The notes under the pieces were generated by a model that was not told the origin of the DNA, did not search any database, and saw nothing but the letters and a program-made list of their open reading frames with translations. Source: Pontibacter sp. Tf4 (GTDB taxonomy: Bacteria > Bacteroidota > Bacteroidia > Cytophagales > Hymenobacteraceae). Taken from it: a stretch of 64,000 nt of DNA. This document shows, piece by piece, positions 25,684 to 34,955 of this stretch. The stretch spans positions 227,489 through 291,488 of the forward strand of contig NZ_JACKZC010000008.1 of assembly GCF_014212495.1 (NCBI RefSeq). Direction: 5' to 3'. Position numbers and translations under genes: made by a program. Positions within the stretch are counted from its first letter, which is position 1. Each line of letters opens with the position of its first letter.

Positions 25684-26949
25684 TCATCCCACTTGCCTGA
25701 ACAGGTCCAGCTGCTGGGTAAGCAACGGACTGCGCAAGGCTCCATCTCCAAACAATATTTTATTCCGGATGCGCTTCGAGTCGAAATCGTAAGGTTGCAG
25801 GCTTTTGTGGTTGCAGGTAATAAAGTATTTCGCCCGCTTCATTACCACACCCATTTGCTTCAGATGCTCATAGGTAAGCGTTGCAAACCTGCGTGCCGAT
25901 ACGATCTTTTTCGCCGACTTTACCCCGATGCCGGGCACCCGTAGTATCATTTCATAGTCTGCCGTGTTCAGTTCCACCGGAAAAAAGTGGCGGTTGCGCA
26001 GCGCCCAGCTCAGCTTCGGGTCAATGTCCAGGTCCAGGTGCGGGTTGTGCTCGTCCAGTATCTCCTTCACATCAAAACCATAGAAGCGCATCAGCCAGTC
26101 GGCCTGGTAAATGCGGTTCTCCCGTATAATTGGCGGCTCTGTAATAATTGGCAATCTGTTATCCGCACTCACCGGCACGTAGCCCGAGTAGTATACCCGC
26201 TTTAAACTATAGTTTTTGTACAAGTCGCTCGAAAGCTGCAGGATCTGCTGGTCGTTCTCGGCCGAAGCCCCAACTATAAGCTGCGTGCTCTGCCCGGCCG
26301 GTGCAAACGCAGGTGCCGACTTAAACAGTTTCTGCTCTTCCTTGGTCTGGATTAGTTGCTGCTTGATGTTATCCATGGGCAGCAGAATCTCGCTATAGTT
26401 CTTTTCCGGAGCCAGTTTTACCAGGCTTTGCTCTGATGGCAGCTCAATGTTCACGCTCAGGCGGTCGGCATATAAGCCGGCTTCTTTTATGAGCTCTTCG
26501 CTGGCGCCCGGTATCGTTTTCAGGTGAATGTAGCCGTTAAACTTTTCTTCCTGGCGTAGTTTTTTGGCAATGCGCACCAGGCGTTCCATGGTATAATCTG
26601 CATTCGAGAAAATGCCGGAGCTCAGAAACAAACCCTCGATATAGTTGCGGCGGTAAAAGTTAATGGTCAGGTCCACTACTTCCTGCACCGTAAAAGCAGC
26701 ACGTTTAATATCGTTGCTCTTGCGGGTAACACAGTAGGCACAATCAAAAATGCAGTAATTGGTCAGTAGTATCTTCAGCAGCGATACGCAACGGCCGTCT
26801 TCGGTATAACTATGGCAGATACCCATGCCTTCGGCGTTGCCTAGGCCTTTGTTCTCGTTTTTGCGTTTACCACCACTCGACGAGCAGGAAACATCATACT
26901 TGGCAGCATCTGCTAATATCTTTAGTTTCTCCGTTATTTTCTCGTTCAT
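25684..26949 (-). CDS. TIGR03916 putative DNA modification/repair radical SAM protein
   Basis: The 421-residue protein has the typical start MNEKITEKLKILADAAKYDV and the radical SAM Cys motif CIFDCAYC (CX3CX2C) near residue 75. The C-terminal part contains a helix-hairpin-helix motif (LRVPGIGVKSAKKIVSARRFA), which fits DNA binding. The ATG at 26949 is preferred; a TTG at 27000 would add 17 residues. It precedes the TIGR03915 partner on the same strand. Family knowledge supports a DNA-repair or base-modification role, but the reaction is unknown. Confidence 0.9.
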   Translation of the reverse strand: MNEKITEKLKILADAAKYDVSCSSSGGKRKNENKGLGNAEGMGICHSYTEDGRCVSLLKILLTNYCIFDCAYCVTRKSNDIKRAAFTVQEVVDLTINFYRRNYIEGLFLSSGIFSNADYTMERLVRIAKKLRQEEKFNGYIHLKTIPGASEELIKEAGLYADRLSVNIELPSEQSLVKLAPEKNYSEILLPMDNIKQQLIQTKEEQKLFKSAPAFAPAGQSTQLIVGASAENDQQILQLSSDLYKNYSLKRVYYSGYVPVSADNRLPIITEPPIIRENRIYQADWLMRFYGFDVKEILDEHNPHLDLDIDPKLSWALRNRHFFPVELNTADYEMILRVPGIGVKSAKKIVSARRFATLTYEHLKQMGVVMKRAKYFITCNHKSLQPYDFDSKRIRNKILFGDGALRSPLLTQQLDLFRQVG

Positions 26950-27179
26950 GCGCGGTACTTTGTTCTGCTTTAGTGCTTTAAAGGTAGGCAACACTTGCAA
27001 ACATACCTAATAAATTTAGCAAAACTTATACACAGCTTTATCAACAATCGTGTTAATTACTAAATTATTTAGCTTAATAAGTATCCAGCTTAATTTCAGA
27101 AGGAGAAGATGGCTGAACTGCTTTCAAAAAACGTTATCTTTATCAGTTATACTTTGCTTTCGCGCTACTCAGGTACCTT

Positions 27180-29063
27180 ATGCGTCATCTTCGCCCTTGC
27201 TATAGTTTGCTGCGCCTGCTTTTGCCGCTGCTGTTGCTGCTGCCCGCCCTGCAAGGTAATGCCCAGAAAAAACCTGTAGCCAAACCCGACACTGCTATAG
27301 TTGCCGATACCACCCGCCGGTTTGAAGACCGCGTGATGCAGAACCTCCGCGAGCTTTCGGAGCGCAAAACCATTATGGGCAAACTGCTGAACTCGATCCT
27401 GGTATTTGACCGCAAAGATGAAGTACTGAACCTGGACGCCGAACTGATAGAGCGCGAGTATGAACGCCACAACTATAAGGTAGTGCGCAACATACGGGTC
27501 ATTTCGCTGGATGCTTTTGGTTACTCGATAAACGACACCACCCGCGTACCGGCCAACTGGTTCGAGAAAACCGGCAATTTCTTTCATGCCCGGTCCAAGG
27601 GCAGCCTTATCCGGAACAAGCTGCTTTTTGAGACAGATAAAACACTGGAACCGCTTGCCCTGGTAGAATCGGAGCGATTGCTGCGCCAGACCGACTACAT
27701 TCTGGATGCCCGGATTATAGTTAATGAACGCACCACCACAGACGACAGCCTGGATGTGATCGTGATCACGAAAGACGTATTCAGCCTGGGTGGGTCGGGG
27801 TCGTTTACGCCATCGTCGGGGTCAGGCCGGATAACCGTGCGCGAACTTAACTTTCTGGGGCTTGGCCATCAGCCGGAGCTCACGTATCGTTTTAACCAGG
27901 AAGCGCCGCGCCCCTGGGAGTTTGCCGGGCGCTATAGTATTGAGAACATTGGCCGCTCTTATATTACTGCCAACATTGCCTATATAAACGAGAACCGATA
28001 CCAGGAACGGAGCGCTTTCCTGTCGCGTGATTTTTATGCTACCAATACCCGCTATGCCGGTGCCGTGGGCGTAAGCCGCATAGAAGAACAACTATTGCTA
28101 CCACCTGCCAACGGCGATGCTACCCCAACCTTTGGCACTTTAAGCTATACCCGCCGCGATGCCTGGTTTGGCCGTGCCTTTAAGTTCAAGAGCTACAACC
28201 TTGGCTACGAACCGCGCGGCCGCCTGATCCTGGGTGTCCGGGTGATCGACACGAAATACCACATCGTTCCGACAGAGAACTTCCATAGCAACCAGCTTTA
28301 TTTGGGTAGTATCGGCTATAGTGTGCGCAAGTACTACAAAGACCGTTACCTGTTTGGCTTTGGTAGAACAGAAGATATACCCACAGGCGGCATTGTGTCG
28401 GTAACGACAGGCTACCAGGATGGGGCCGGCACCAACCGACGCTATTTCGGGGCTTCGGCCGCATTTGCGCAATACCGTTCGCATCTGGGCTATTTGTATG
28501 GCAATGTATCGTGGGGCTCGTTTTTAAATGATGACACCTGGGAACAGGGAAAACTGGAAGTGCAGTCGTTGTACTTTACGCGTTTGTATGAGCGTGGCAA
28601 CTGGAAACTGCGCCACTACCTGCAGACCCGTGCCACTTTTGGCCTTAACCGCAACCCCGAAGAACTGCTCACCATCAACAACAACGATGGCCTTCGCGGC
28701 TTTAACTCCGAAATGCTGCGCGGCAGCAAGCGGCTTACCCTTAACTATGAGGCAAACCTGTACACGCCTTTTTCTTTTTTAGGATTTAAGCTGGCCACGC
28801 TTGCTTTTGCCGATGTGGCCTGGCTATCGGCGGGGAACAAGACCAGCCCGCTCAAAAACAAGCCGTACACCGGTTTTGGCCTGGGCCTCCGGTTCCGCAA
28901 CGAGTACCTGTCTTTCAGCACGATACAGATCCTTTTCAGCTTTTACCCACGCCTGCCTGTTAACGAAGACATCCGCGGTTTTAAAGTATACGAGGCCTCC
29001 CGCCCTTACTACGACTTCACGGATTTCCGCTTCGAGCGGCCGGGCGTAGCCGAGTTCCGGTAA
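27180..29063 (+). CDS. BamA/TamA-like outer-membrane protein
   Basis: The 627-residue exported protein (signal peptide to about residue 28, LQGNAQKK) has POTRA-like segments in the first 200 residues (NYKVVRNIRVISLDAFGYSIND, LRQTDYILDARIIVNERT) and a C-terminal Omp85-type barrel with GLRGFNSEMLRGSKRLTLNYE, a form of the conserved RGF/RGY lid motif. It is shorter than BamA and is not next to skp, lpxD or bamA neighbours, so a specialised Omp85 protein is likely. No operon partner is apparent. Confidence 0.82.
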   Translation: MRHLRPCYSLLRLLLPLLLLLPALQGNAQKKPVAKPDTAIVADTTRRFEDRVMQNLRELSERKTIMGKLLNSILVFDRKDEVLNLDAELIEREYERHNYKVVRNIRVISLDAFGYSINDTTRVPANWFEKTGNFFHARSKGSLIRNKLLFETDKTLEPLALVESERLLRQTDYILDARIIVNERTTTDDSLDVIVITKDVFSLGGSGSFTPSSGSGRITVRELNFLGLGHQPELTYRFNQEAPRPWEFAGRYSIENIGRSYITANIAYINENRYQERSAFLSRDFYATNTRYAGAVGVSRIEEQLLLPPANGDATPTFGTLSYTRRDAWFGRAFKFKSYNLGYEPRGRLILGVRVIDTKYHIVPTENFHSNQLYLGSIGYSVRKYYKDRYLFGFGRTEDIPTGGIVSVTTGYQDGAGTNRRYFGASAAFAQYRSHLGYLYGNVSWGSFLNDDTWEQGKLEVQSLYFTRLYERGNWKLRHYLQTRATFGLNRNPEELLTINNNDGLRGFNSEMLRGSKRLTLNYEANLYTPFSFLGFKLATLAFADVAWLSAGNKTSPLKNKPYTGFGLGLRFRNEYLSFSTIQILFSFYPRLPVNEDIRGFKVYEASRPYYDFTDFRFERPGVAEFR

Positions 29064-29128
29064 GCGTTTTTCATATCCTTTTCGGGGTTTCTGCGGTAAG
29101 TATAGATGTATAATTACAAACTATACCT

Positions 29129-29761
29129 ATGGAAAAGCTACGAGAAAAATCAGAATATGAAGGAAACCCGGTCGGGTTATCCGATAACACCGCCAAAGCC
29201 ATGGCCCGCGACCTGGACCGCCACCTGGCATCGTTCATTACACTTTATAACCAGTACCACAAACACCACTGGATGGTAGAAGGCCCGCAGTTCCGCGACC
29301 TGCACCTGTTCTTTGAGGAGCACTACACCCAGATACACGAGCAGTACGATGCCATTGCCGAGCGCCTGACCGTAATGGGCTTCTGCCCTACCTGCCATCC
29401 TAAAAAGCAGCTGGAGATTTCTTACATAGAACACGAAGAAGAAGGTGTTTTCAGGATAAGGGAGATGCTGGCCAAGGACATGGAAGACGAGAAAACGATA
29501 GCCGTAGAGCTGCGCAAAACTATAAAACTGGCATTTGAGCACGAAGACTTCGCAACAAAGGCCCTGCTGGAAGGCATATTGATCAAAACCGAGGACCGCT
29601 GTCACCACATCGAGCACTTCCTGGGCGATGACGGTTTATCGATCGGTATGATTGCGCGTCCGGAGGATATTATGGAAAAGGAAGATAAACCCAGCCGCAG
29701 CAGCAAAGCCGCGTTAAGAACCACTACTAAAAAGCCGGTTGCAAAAGCAAAGGCGAAGTAA
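29129..29761 (+). CDS. Dps-like ferritin with basic C-terminal tail
   Basis: Dps proteins form 12-subunit shells that oxidise and store iron and can coat DNA. The 210-residue protein shows the ferroxidase ligands in YHKHHWMVEGPQF and the FFEEHY...DAIAER helix. Two unusual points: a CPTCHPKK insertion (CxxC) after the second helix, and a C-terminal tail of about 25 residues rich in Lys, Arg and Ser (SRSSKAALRTTTKKPVAKAKAK), which may bind DNA. A second, shorter Dps is encoded at 50371. It is followed directly by an AACTATAGTT palindrome and a terminator. Confidence 0.9.
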   Translation: MEKLREKSEYEGNPVGLSDNTAKAMARDLDRHLASFITLYNQYHKHHWMVEGPQFRDLHLFFEEHYTQIHEQYDAIAERLTVMGFCPTCHPKKQLEISYIEHEEEGVFRIREMLAKDMEDEKTIAVELRKTIKLAFEHEDFATKALLEGILIKTEDRCHHIEHFLGDDGLSIGMIARPEDIMEKEDKPSRSSKAALRTTTKKPVAKAKAK

Positions 29762-29780
29762 GTGTAAACTATAGTTTGAA

Positions 29781-29810
29781 AAAGGCAGCTTTATAAAAGC
29801 TGCCTTTTCT
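29781..29810 (+). terminator. Intrinsic terminator after dps (long form)
   Basis: AAAGGCAGCTTT ATA AAAGCTGCCTTTT forms a perfect stem with a T-rich end. An exact AACTATAGTT lies just before it (29767-29776). Confidence 0.85.
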
Positions 29811-29869
29811 GTTTTTAGCAGCCTGGTTATTGGTTTGTGCTGTTGGATAACTATAGACCTATAGTTTGA

Positions 29870-30620
29870 TTAACTATAGTTTCTTATTTGTTATGTCGAG
29901 CAGAGCTGGGAAATCTTATATGTGCTATAGTTTCCATTATTGTCATTTCGAACAGAGTGAGAAATCTATTTTGGACTATAGTTGGTAAAGACCTAGCAGC
30001 GTGCGCAGCTCCTGCTAGCGTCTGGTGCTATAGTTAGCTTTGCCTACTAACTGAACCAAGCCGTTTCTTTCATAGCTTCTTTCAATCCTGGGAGCTCTAA
30101 TAGCCTACTGTTTTATAGTTAGTTTGGCTCCCTCCCAGGCCGGGAGGCCCCGTCTTCGGGCATCGCGCTGCTGCCTTCTTGCTATCCTCGTCCCTCGGAT
30201 TGCCTATCGGCACCGCAACAAGTCAAAGGCGCTCAACCCAAAGACTGATAGCAGTTCGATAGGTTATGATCTGGCTATAGTTACTGTGCCTGCTCTTAGT
30301 TAAAGCAGATCGGTTACTTTCTCGTGGCTATAGTTCCGTAGGGACAGGTAAACCTGTCCTGTTCGTAGGCTGGAGCTATAGAACTATAGTTGAGCCTATA
30401 GCAGTATCAGAGTTCCCCTCCTTGGATAAGGAGGGGCAGGGGTGGTTGGATTTCGGCAACTATAAAACTATAGCTGCAACTATAGCAAAAGCCCCAATCC
30501 TGAAAATCCTAAAATCCTGCGAATCCTATTCAGACAAACTCCCTCTCCTGTTTTTAGGAGAGGGCCGGGGTGAGGTAGCAACAGCCGGTGCTAAGAAATA
30601 CCACAAATCCTGCTAAATCA
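29870..30620 (+). repeat. Mosaic intergenic repeat, copy 1
   Basis: This is about 750 bp without a gene, in a fixed module order shared with copies at 51100-51745 (reversed), 56695-57460 and 63480-64000 (reversed, cut). Modules: GTCATTTCGAAC..GAGAAATCT hairpin (near 29939); GTAAAGACCTAGCAGCG...CTGCTAGCG hairpin (near 29986); CCTGGGAGCT; GGCTCCCTCCC/GGGAGG with GCCCCGTCTTCGGGC (near 30124-30170); CAACAAGTCAAAGGCGCTCA followed by ACCCAAAGACTGAT (near 30210); GGGACAGGTAAACCTGTCC hairpin (near 30339); CTATAG triplets at 30376-30401 and 30460-30485; CCCCTCC hairpin near 30415; CAGGATT-type repeats near 30500. Short frames inside it are not considered genes. Confidence 0.8.
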
Positions 30621-30746
30621 GTTAAATCCATTTACCACTTATCATTGGCTTTTATACTTAACTTACTCTGTTTTATACTTTACCTGAAATATATAGCGTT
30701 GTTCTATTTAGCTGGCTCTCAGCTTTTATAGCGTTTGTGTTTTTGT

Positions 30747-30754
30747 TAGATTTG
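30747..30754 (+). promoter_or_regulatory. Probable -7 element of the CvfB-like gene
   Basis: TAGATTTG fits TAnnTTTG and lies 39 bases before the ATG at 30793. There is no clear -33 box. Confidence 0.45.
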
Positions 30755-30792
30755 TAGAGCGGCACTTTTACGCAACAAACTATAACACGCAC

Positions 30793-31632
30793 ATGGTAGA
30801 TTTAGGCAACTATAACGAGCTGGAGATAGCCCGGGAAGTAGATTTCGGAGTATACTTAACCTCAGAAGATGGGGATATTCTGCTGCCTGCCAAATATGTG
30901 CCCGAAGGCGCCAAAGTGGGCGACTTGGTGCGCGTGTTCGTGTACCGCGACTCCGAAGACCGGGTAATTGCCACCAACCTGACACCTTATGCCACGGTAG
31001 GCGAATTTGCCGGACTGCTGTGCAAAGATACTTCAAGCTTCGGGGCGTTTATGGACTGGGGACTGGAGAAAGACCTGCTGGTACCGCTCAATAACCAGAA
31101 AGTAAAGATGGTACCCGGTCGCAAATACTGCGTGTACATTTATTTAGATGATGCCTCGGACCGCATTGTGGGCACCGCCAAGATCAACAAGTACCTGAAC
31201 AATGAGGACATACAGGTAAAAGAAGGTGAACAGGCAGATCTGCTGATCGCGGAGTACACCGACCTGGGCTACAACGTCATCATCAACAACCAGTACAAAG
31301 GCCTGCTGTACCGCAACGAGGTGTTTAAAGACCTGGAGATCGGTGACAAACTGCCCGGTTACATCAAAACCATACGTCCCGATAACAAGATAGACGTAAC
31401 ACTGCGCAAACCCGATGCTGATACGTTCAGCGAGATGGATGAAACCTCAGCTAAGGTAATGCAGCTGCTCGAAGAACAGAACGGAACCCTGAACCTGTCG
31501 GATAAAAGCGACCCGGAAGACATTTACCGTGTAGTGGGCGCAAGCAAGAAAATGTTTAAGCGCGCTATCGGCAACCTGTACAAGGCAGGCAGGATTGAGA
31601 TCTTCCCGGATTATATAAAGCTCAGGCGTTAG
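30793..31632 (+). CDS. cvfB: CvfB/YitL-like S1 RNA-binding protein
   Basis: The 279-residue cytoplasmic protein has several S1-like OB-fold units (DFGVYLTSEDGDILLPAKYVP, FGAFMDWGLEKDLLVP, GYNVIINNQYKGLLYRNEVF) and a C-terminal winged helix (EDIYRVVGASKKMFKRAIGNLYKAGRIE). This is the architecture of conserved virulence factor B, an RNA-binding regulator. The gene stands alone; DUF5916 begins 81 bases downstream on the same strand. The direct target RNAs are unknown. The gene symbol is by family similarity only. Confidence 0.85.
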   Translation: MVDLGNYNELEIAREVDFGVYLTSEDGDILLPAKYVPEGAKVGDLVRVFVYRDSEDRVIATNLTPYATVGEFAGLLCKDTSSFGAFMDWGLEKDLLVPLNNQKVKMVPGRKYCVYIYLDDASDRIVGTAKINKYLNNEDIQVKEGEQADLLIAEYTDLGYNVIINNQYKGLLYRNEVFKDLEIGDKLPGYIKTIRPDNKIDVTLRKPDADTFSEMDETSAKVMQLLEEQNGTLNLSDKSDPEDIYRVVGASKKMFKRAIGNLYKAGRIEIFPDYIKLRR

Positions 31633-31713
31633 TTAGCCATACTTCCGCTAAAACAACCTATAAACAAGACTAACAACTATAACAGCCGCGCTCTCGTCAG
31701 GCGCAGTACTATA

Positions 31714-34230
31714 ATGCTACACAAATACCTAACCGTTGCCCTAATCCTTACCTTATTTTCGGCCACCGCTGCCACCCCCGACAAAGACAAAAGCAAAGCG
31801 CCCGATGCTGCCGAGCTCAAGCGCAAGACAACTATAGTTACCCGCGTGGCCAAAGCCCCCGTGCTGGATGGTTACCTGGAGCCCGAAATCTGGCAAACCG
31901 TAGCCCCTGCCACCAACTTTGTGCGCTACGACCCGCACAACGGCCAGCCATCATCGCAGCATTCCGAAGTCTACTTTCTGTATGATAACGAAGCCGTGTA
32001 CATAGGCGCCAACCTGTACGATACTGCTCCGGACTCTATACTTACCCAATACGGCTCCCGCGATTCCGGCGAAAACAACTCCGATATGTTTGCCGTGTAC
32101 CTGGATACATACAACGACAAACAGAATGCCTTTGCTTTTATGGTTTCGGCGGCGGGTGTGCAGACAGACATTAAGTTTTCGCAGGGGCGCGAAGACTGGA
32201 ACTGGGATGCCGTGTGGGCCAGCCAGGTAAAAAAAACCACACAGGGCTGGGTAGTGGAGATGAAAATACCATATAGCGCCATCCGTTTCCCGGAGACGCA
32301 GGTACAGACCTGGGGCGTGAATTTTATGCGCGTGGTACGTCGTTCCCGCGAAAAATCGTACTGGAACCATGTAAACAATGCCGTGGAAGGATTTGTGAGC
32401 CAGGAAGGACGCGCCATCGGAATTGAGGGCATTAAGTCGCCGGTACGTTTGCAGTTTACACCTTATGTTTCGGGCTACCTGAACCATTACTCCGGCGATA
32501 CCAAGGGCAAAAATCCTTTTAACCGCTCTGTAAACGGGGGTATGGATGTAAAATATGGCATAAACGACGCCTTTACCCTGGATGTAACACTGGTACCGGA
32601 TTTCGGACAGACACAGTCGGATAACCAGGTACTGAACCTGAGCCCGTTTGAAGTGAAATTCGGCGAGAACCGCCAGTTCTTTACCGAAGGCACCGAGCTT
32701 TTCAACAAGGCTGGCCTCTTCTACTCCCGCCGCATCGGGGGCACGCCGATGCTACGCGGCAGCGTTAGTGGTTCGTTGGAAGAAAATGAAACTATAGAAG
32801 AAAACCCAACTATAAGCGGCCTGCTGAATGCAACTAAAGTATCGGGCAGAACAAGAAAAGGCCTGGGGGTAGGTTTGTTCAATGCCATTACGCGCAACAT
32901 GTTTGCCAAGATAAAAAACAACGAGACCGGCGAAACCCGTGAAGTACTCACCGACCCGTTCACCAACTATAACGTGTTTGTGCTGGACCAGACCCTGCCG
33001 CGTAACTCCTTTATCACCTTCACAAATACTAACGTCAGCCGCTCCAAAGGGTATTACGATGCCAACGTAACCGGCCTGAAAGTGCGCTTCGCCGACAAAA
33101 CAAACAACTATGCCATTAGTGCTGGCGGTAACCTGAGCCAGATTTACAACAAAATTCTGCGCGGCGACTCCATCCCGACAGCTGTACATCTGGGCCATCA
33201 GTATAGTGTAAATTTCAGTAAGGTAAGCGGTAACCTGCGCTTCGGTCTGAACCACCACGTTGAATCGGATACCTATGAGATAAACGACATGGGCTACCTG
33301 AGCAACAACAACGAGATCAGCAACAGCGCCAGCATCAGTTATAACTTTTACCAGCCTGTCTGGAAATTCCTGAGCTGGAACAACAGCCTGAGCGTGAGCC
33401 ATAGTATGCTGTACGCTCCGCGCGAGTTTGTAAGCACCTCTATGGGCCTGAGCAGCAACGTGCGTTTCCGCAATTTTATGAGCGCGTATGGTAATGTAGG
33501 CATACGCCCGGGAAATGCCTATGATTACTTTGAGGCCAGACAGTTTCCGCAGGTATTCATTAAGCCGCCTGCCTTCGATTTCAACTTCGGATTCTCAACA
33601 GACTACCGCAAGCGCCTAGCATTTGATGCATCGGTGGGGCATTGGCAGTCGAACCGCTACAACCAAAGCGACTGGTGGGGCAGCCTGAGCCCGCGCTTCC
33701 GGGTAAACGATAAATTGTTGCTTGTTAACGGCAACAGCTATAGTATAAACAAACACAGCATCGGCCACATCTCCGATCCGTTGGGCCTGGCTACAGGCGT
33801 TTTTGCGAACCGGGATATTAAAACCCTGACCACCACCTTATCGGGGGCCTATATTTTTAACGAGCGAACCGGCCTTACCCTGAACATGCGCCACTACTGG
33901 TCGACGGCCGAAAATAACTGGCTCTATTACCTGCAGCAGAATGGCACCCTTTCCAGAATAACTCCGGAGCAGGACCCGAACCAGGCGCGGTACAAAAACA
34001 TCAACTACAACGCCTTTAACATAGACCTGATGTATAGCTGGCGTTTTGCACCGGGCAGCGAGCTGATGGTGATGTGGAAAAACGAGATACGGGATGAGCG
34101 GAAGGAAATTGAACGGAAGTACATCGATAACCTGTCGAAAACCTTACAATCGCCGCAGAACAACAACTTCTCGGTAAAATTATTATACTACATCGACTAT
34201 ATAGCCCTTAAAAACGTACTCTCTGCGTAA
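31714..34230 (+). CDS. DUF5916 outer-membrane protein with CBM9-like N-terminus
   Basis: This is an 838-residue exported protein (signal peptide to about residue 20). Residues about 35-250 form a carbohydrate-binding family 9-like beta domain (APVLDGYLEPEIWQ, SEVYFLYDNEAVYIGANLYD, WVVEMKIPYSAIRFP). The remainder is DUF5916, rich in aromatic and Arg residues with many alternating strands, consistent with a barrel. It includes FFTEGTELFNKAGLFYSRRIG, typical of the family. Function is unproven; surface glycan handling is a guess from the CBM9-like part. It is followed by an oxidoreductase gene 13 bases later. Confidence 0.85.
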   Translation: MLHKYLTVALILTLFSATAATPDKDKSKAPDAAELKRKTTIVTRVAKAPVLDGYLEPEIWQTVAPATNFVRYDPHNGQPSSQHSEVYFLYDNEAVYIGANLYDTAPDSILTQYGSRDSGENNSDMFAVYLDTYNDKQNAFAFMVSAAGVQTDIKFSQGREDWNWDAVWASQVKKTTQGWVVEMKIPYSAIRFPETQVQTWGVNFMRVVRRSREKSYWNHVNNAVEGFVSQEGRAIGIEGIKSPVRLQFTPYVSGYLNHYSGDTKGKNPFNRSVNGGMDVKYGINDAFTLDVTLVPDFGQTQSDNQVLNLSPFEVKFGENRQFFTEGTELFNKAGLFYSRRIGGTPMLRGSVSGSLEENETIEENPTISGLLNATKVSGRTRKGLGVGLFNAITRNMFAKIKNNETGETREVLTDPFTNYNVFVLDQTLPRNSFITFTNTNVSRSKGYYDANVTGLKVRFADKTNNYAISAGGNLSQIYNKILRGDSIPTAVHLGHQYSVNFSKVSGNLRFGLNHHVESDTYEINDMGYLSNNNEISNSASISYNFYQPVWKFLSWNNSLSVSHSMLYAPREFVSTSMGLSSNVRFRNFMSAYGNVGIRPGNAYDYFEARQFPQVFIKPPAFDFNFGFSTDYRKRLAFDASVGHWQSNRYNQSDWWGSLSPRFRVNDKLLLVNGNSYSINKHSIGHISDPLGLATGVFANRDIKTLTTTLSGAYIFNERTGLTLNMRHYWSTAENNWLYYLQQNGTLSRITPEQDPNQARYKNINYNAFNIDLMYSWRFAPGSELMVMWKNEIRDERKEIERKYIDNLSKTLQSPQNNNFSVKLLYYIDYIALKNVLSA

Positions 34231-34243
34231 GCGAACATCTCTT

Positions 34244-34930
34244 ATGCACAAAACCCGAAATGCATTAATAGTAGGAGCCAGCGGCCTGGTGGGCGGGCAT
34301 TGCCTGCGCCTGCTGCTGGCCAGCGACAGATACAGTCAGGTCATCTCGATCGGCCGCCGCGACCTGCCACTCATACACCCGAAACTGGACCAGAAGGTAA
34401 TTGATTTTGATAACCTGAAAAAGTATGCGCCTGAGTTGGTGGCCGATGATGTATTCTGCTGCCTGGGCACTACTATAAAGAAAGCCGGTTCCAAAGAAAA
34501 CTTTTACAAAGTAGACCATACCTACGTGGTAGAGCTGGCCCGGCTTACCGCTGCCAAACATGCGGCGCAGTTTCTGGTAGTATCTGCCATGGGGGCCGAT
34601 GCCGGTTCTATGATCTTTTACAACAAGGTGAAAGGCGAGATGGAGCGCGACGTGCAGGAGTTTGGCTTCAGGGGGGTGCATATTTTCAGGCCGAGCCTGC
34701 TGCTGGGCGACCGCGAAGAAGAGCGCACCGGCGAAGAACTGGCCTCTAAAATAATGAAGCCCCTGAGCAGCCTGATGGTAGGCCCTTTGCGTCGTTACAA
34801 GCCCATTCCCGGCGAAGATGTAGCCAAAGCCATGCTGTATGCTGCCGAGCAAAACCGGGGCGGTACCCAGATCTACCCATCGGATAAAATTGCCGAAATG
34901 GCCGCAAACTATAGCCAGAGCCCTGCGTAA
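34244..34930 (+). CDS. NAD(P)-binding oxidoreductase, HTATIP2/YraR-like
   Basis: The 228-residue Rossmann-fold protein has GASGLVGG near the N-terminus and the SAMGAD/YNKVKGEMERDV active-site-like region seen in atypical short-chain dehydrogenases of the TIP30/HTATIP2 type, followed by FRPSLLLGDRE. Substrate is unknown. It is 13 bases after DUF5916 and 25 bases before a methyltransferase, so the three are probably co-transcribed. Confidence 0.85.
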   Translation: MHKTRNALIVGASGLVGGHCLRLLLASDRYSQVISIGRRDLPLIHPKLDQKVIDFDNLKKYAPELVADDVFCCLGTTIKKAGSKENFYKVDHTYVVELARLTAAKHAAQFLVVSAMGADAGSMIFYNKVKGEMERDVQEFGFRGVHIFRPSLLLGDREEERTGEELASKIMKPLSSLMVGPLRRYKPIPGEDVAKAMLYAAEQNRGGTQIYPSDKIAEMAANYSQSPA

Positions 34931-34955
34931 AGGCAGAAGCACTAAAACTATAGTT

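Noticed and set aside
26949..27000. TTG start at 27000 for the radical SAM gene
   Set aside because: Family members begin with the MNEKITEKLKILADAAKYDV-type start at 26949, and the extra residues are unlike the family.
30422..30616. 64-codon frame inside mosaic repeat copy 1
   Set aside because: It is made of the CCCCTCC hairpin, a CTATAG triplet and CAGGATT repeats; no start context or codon bias.
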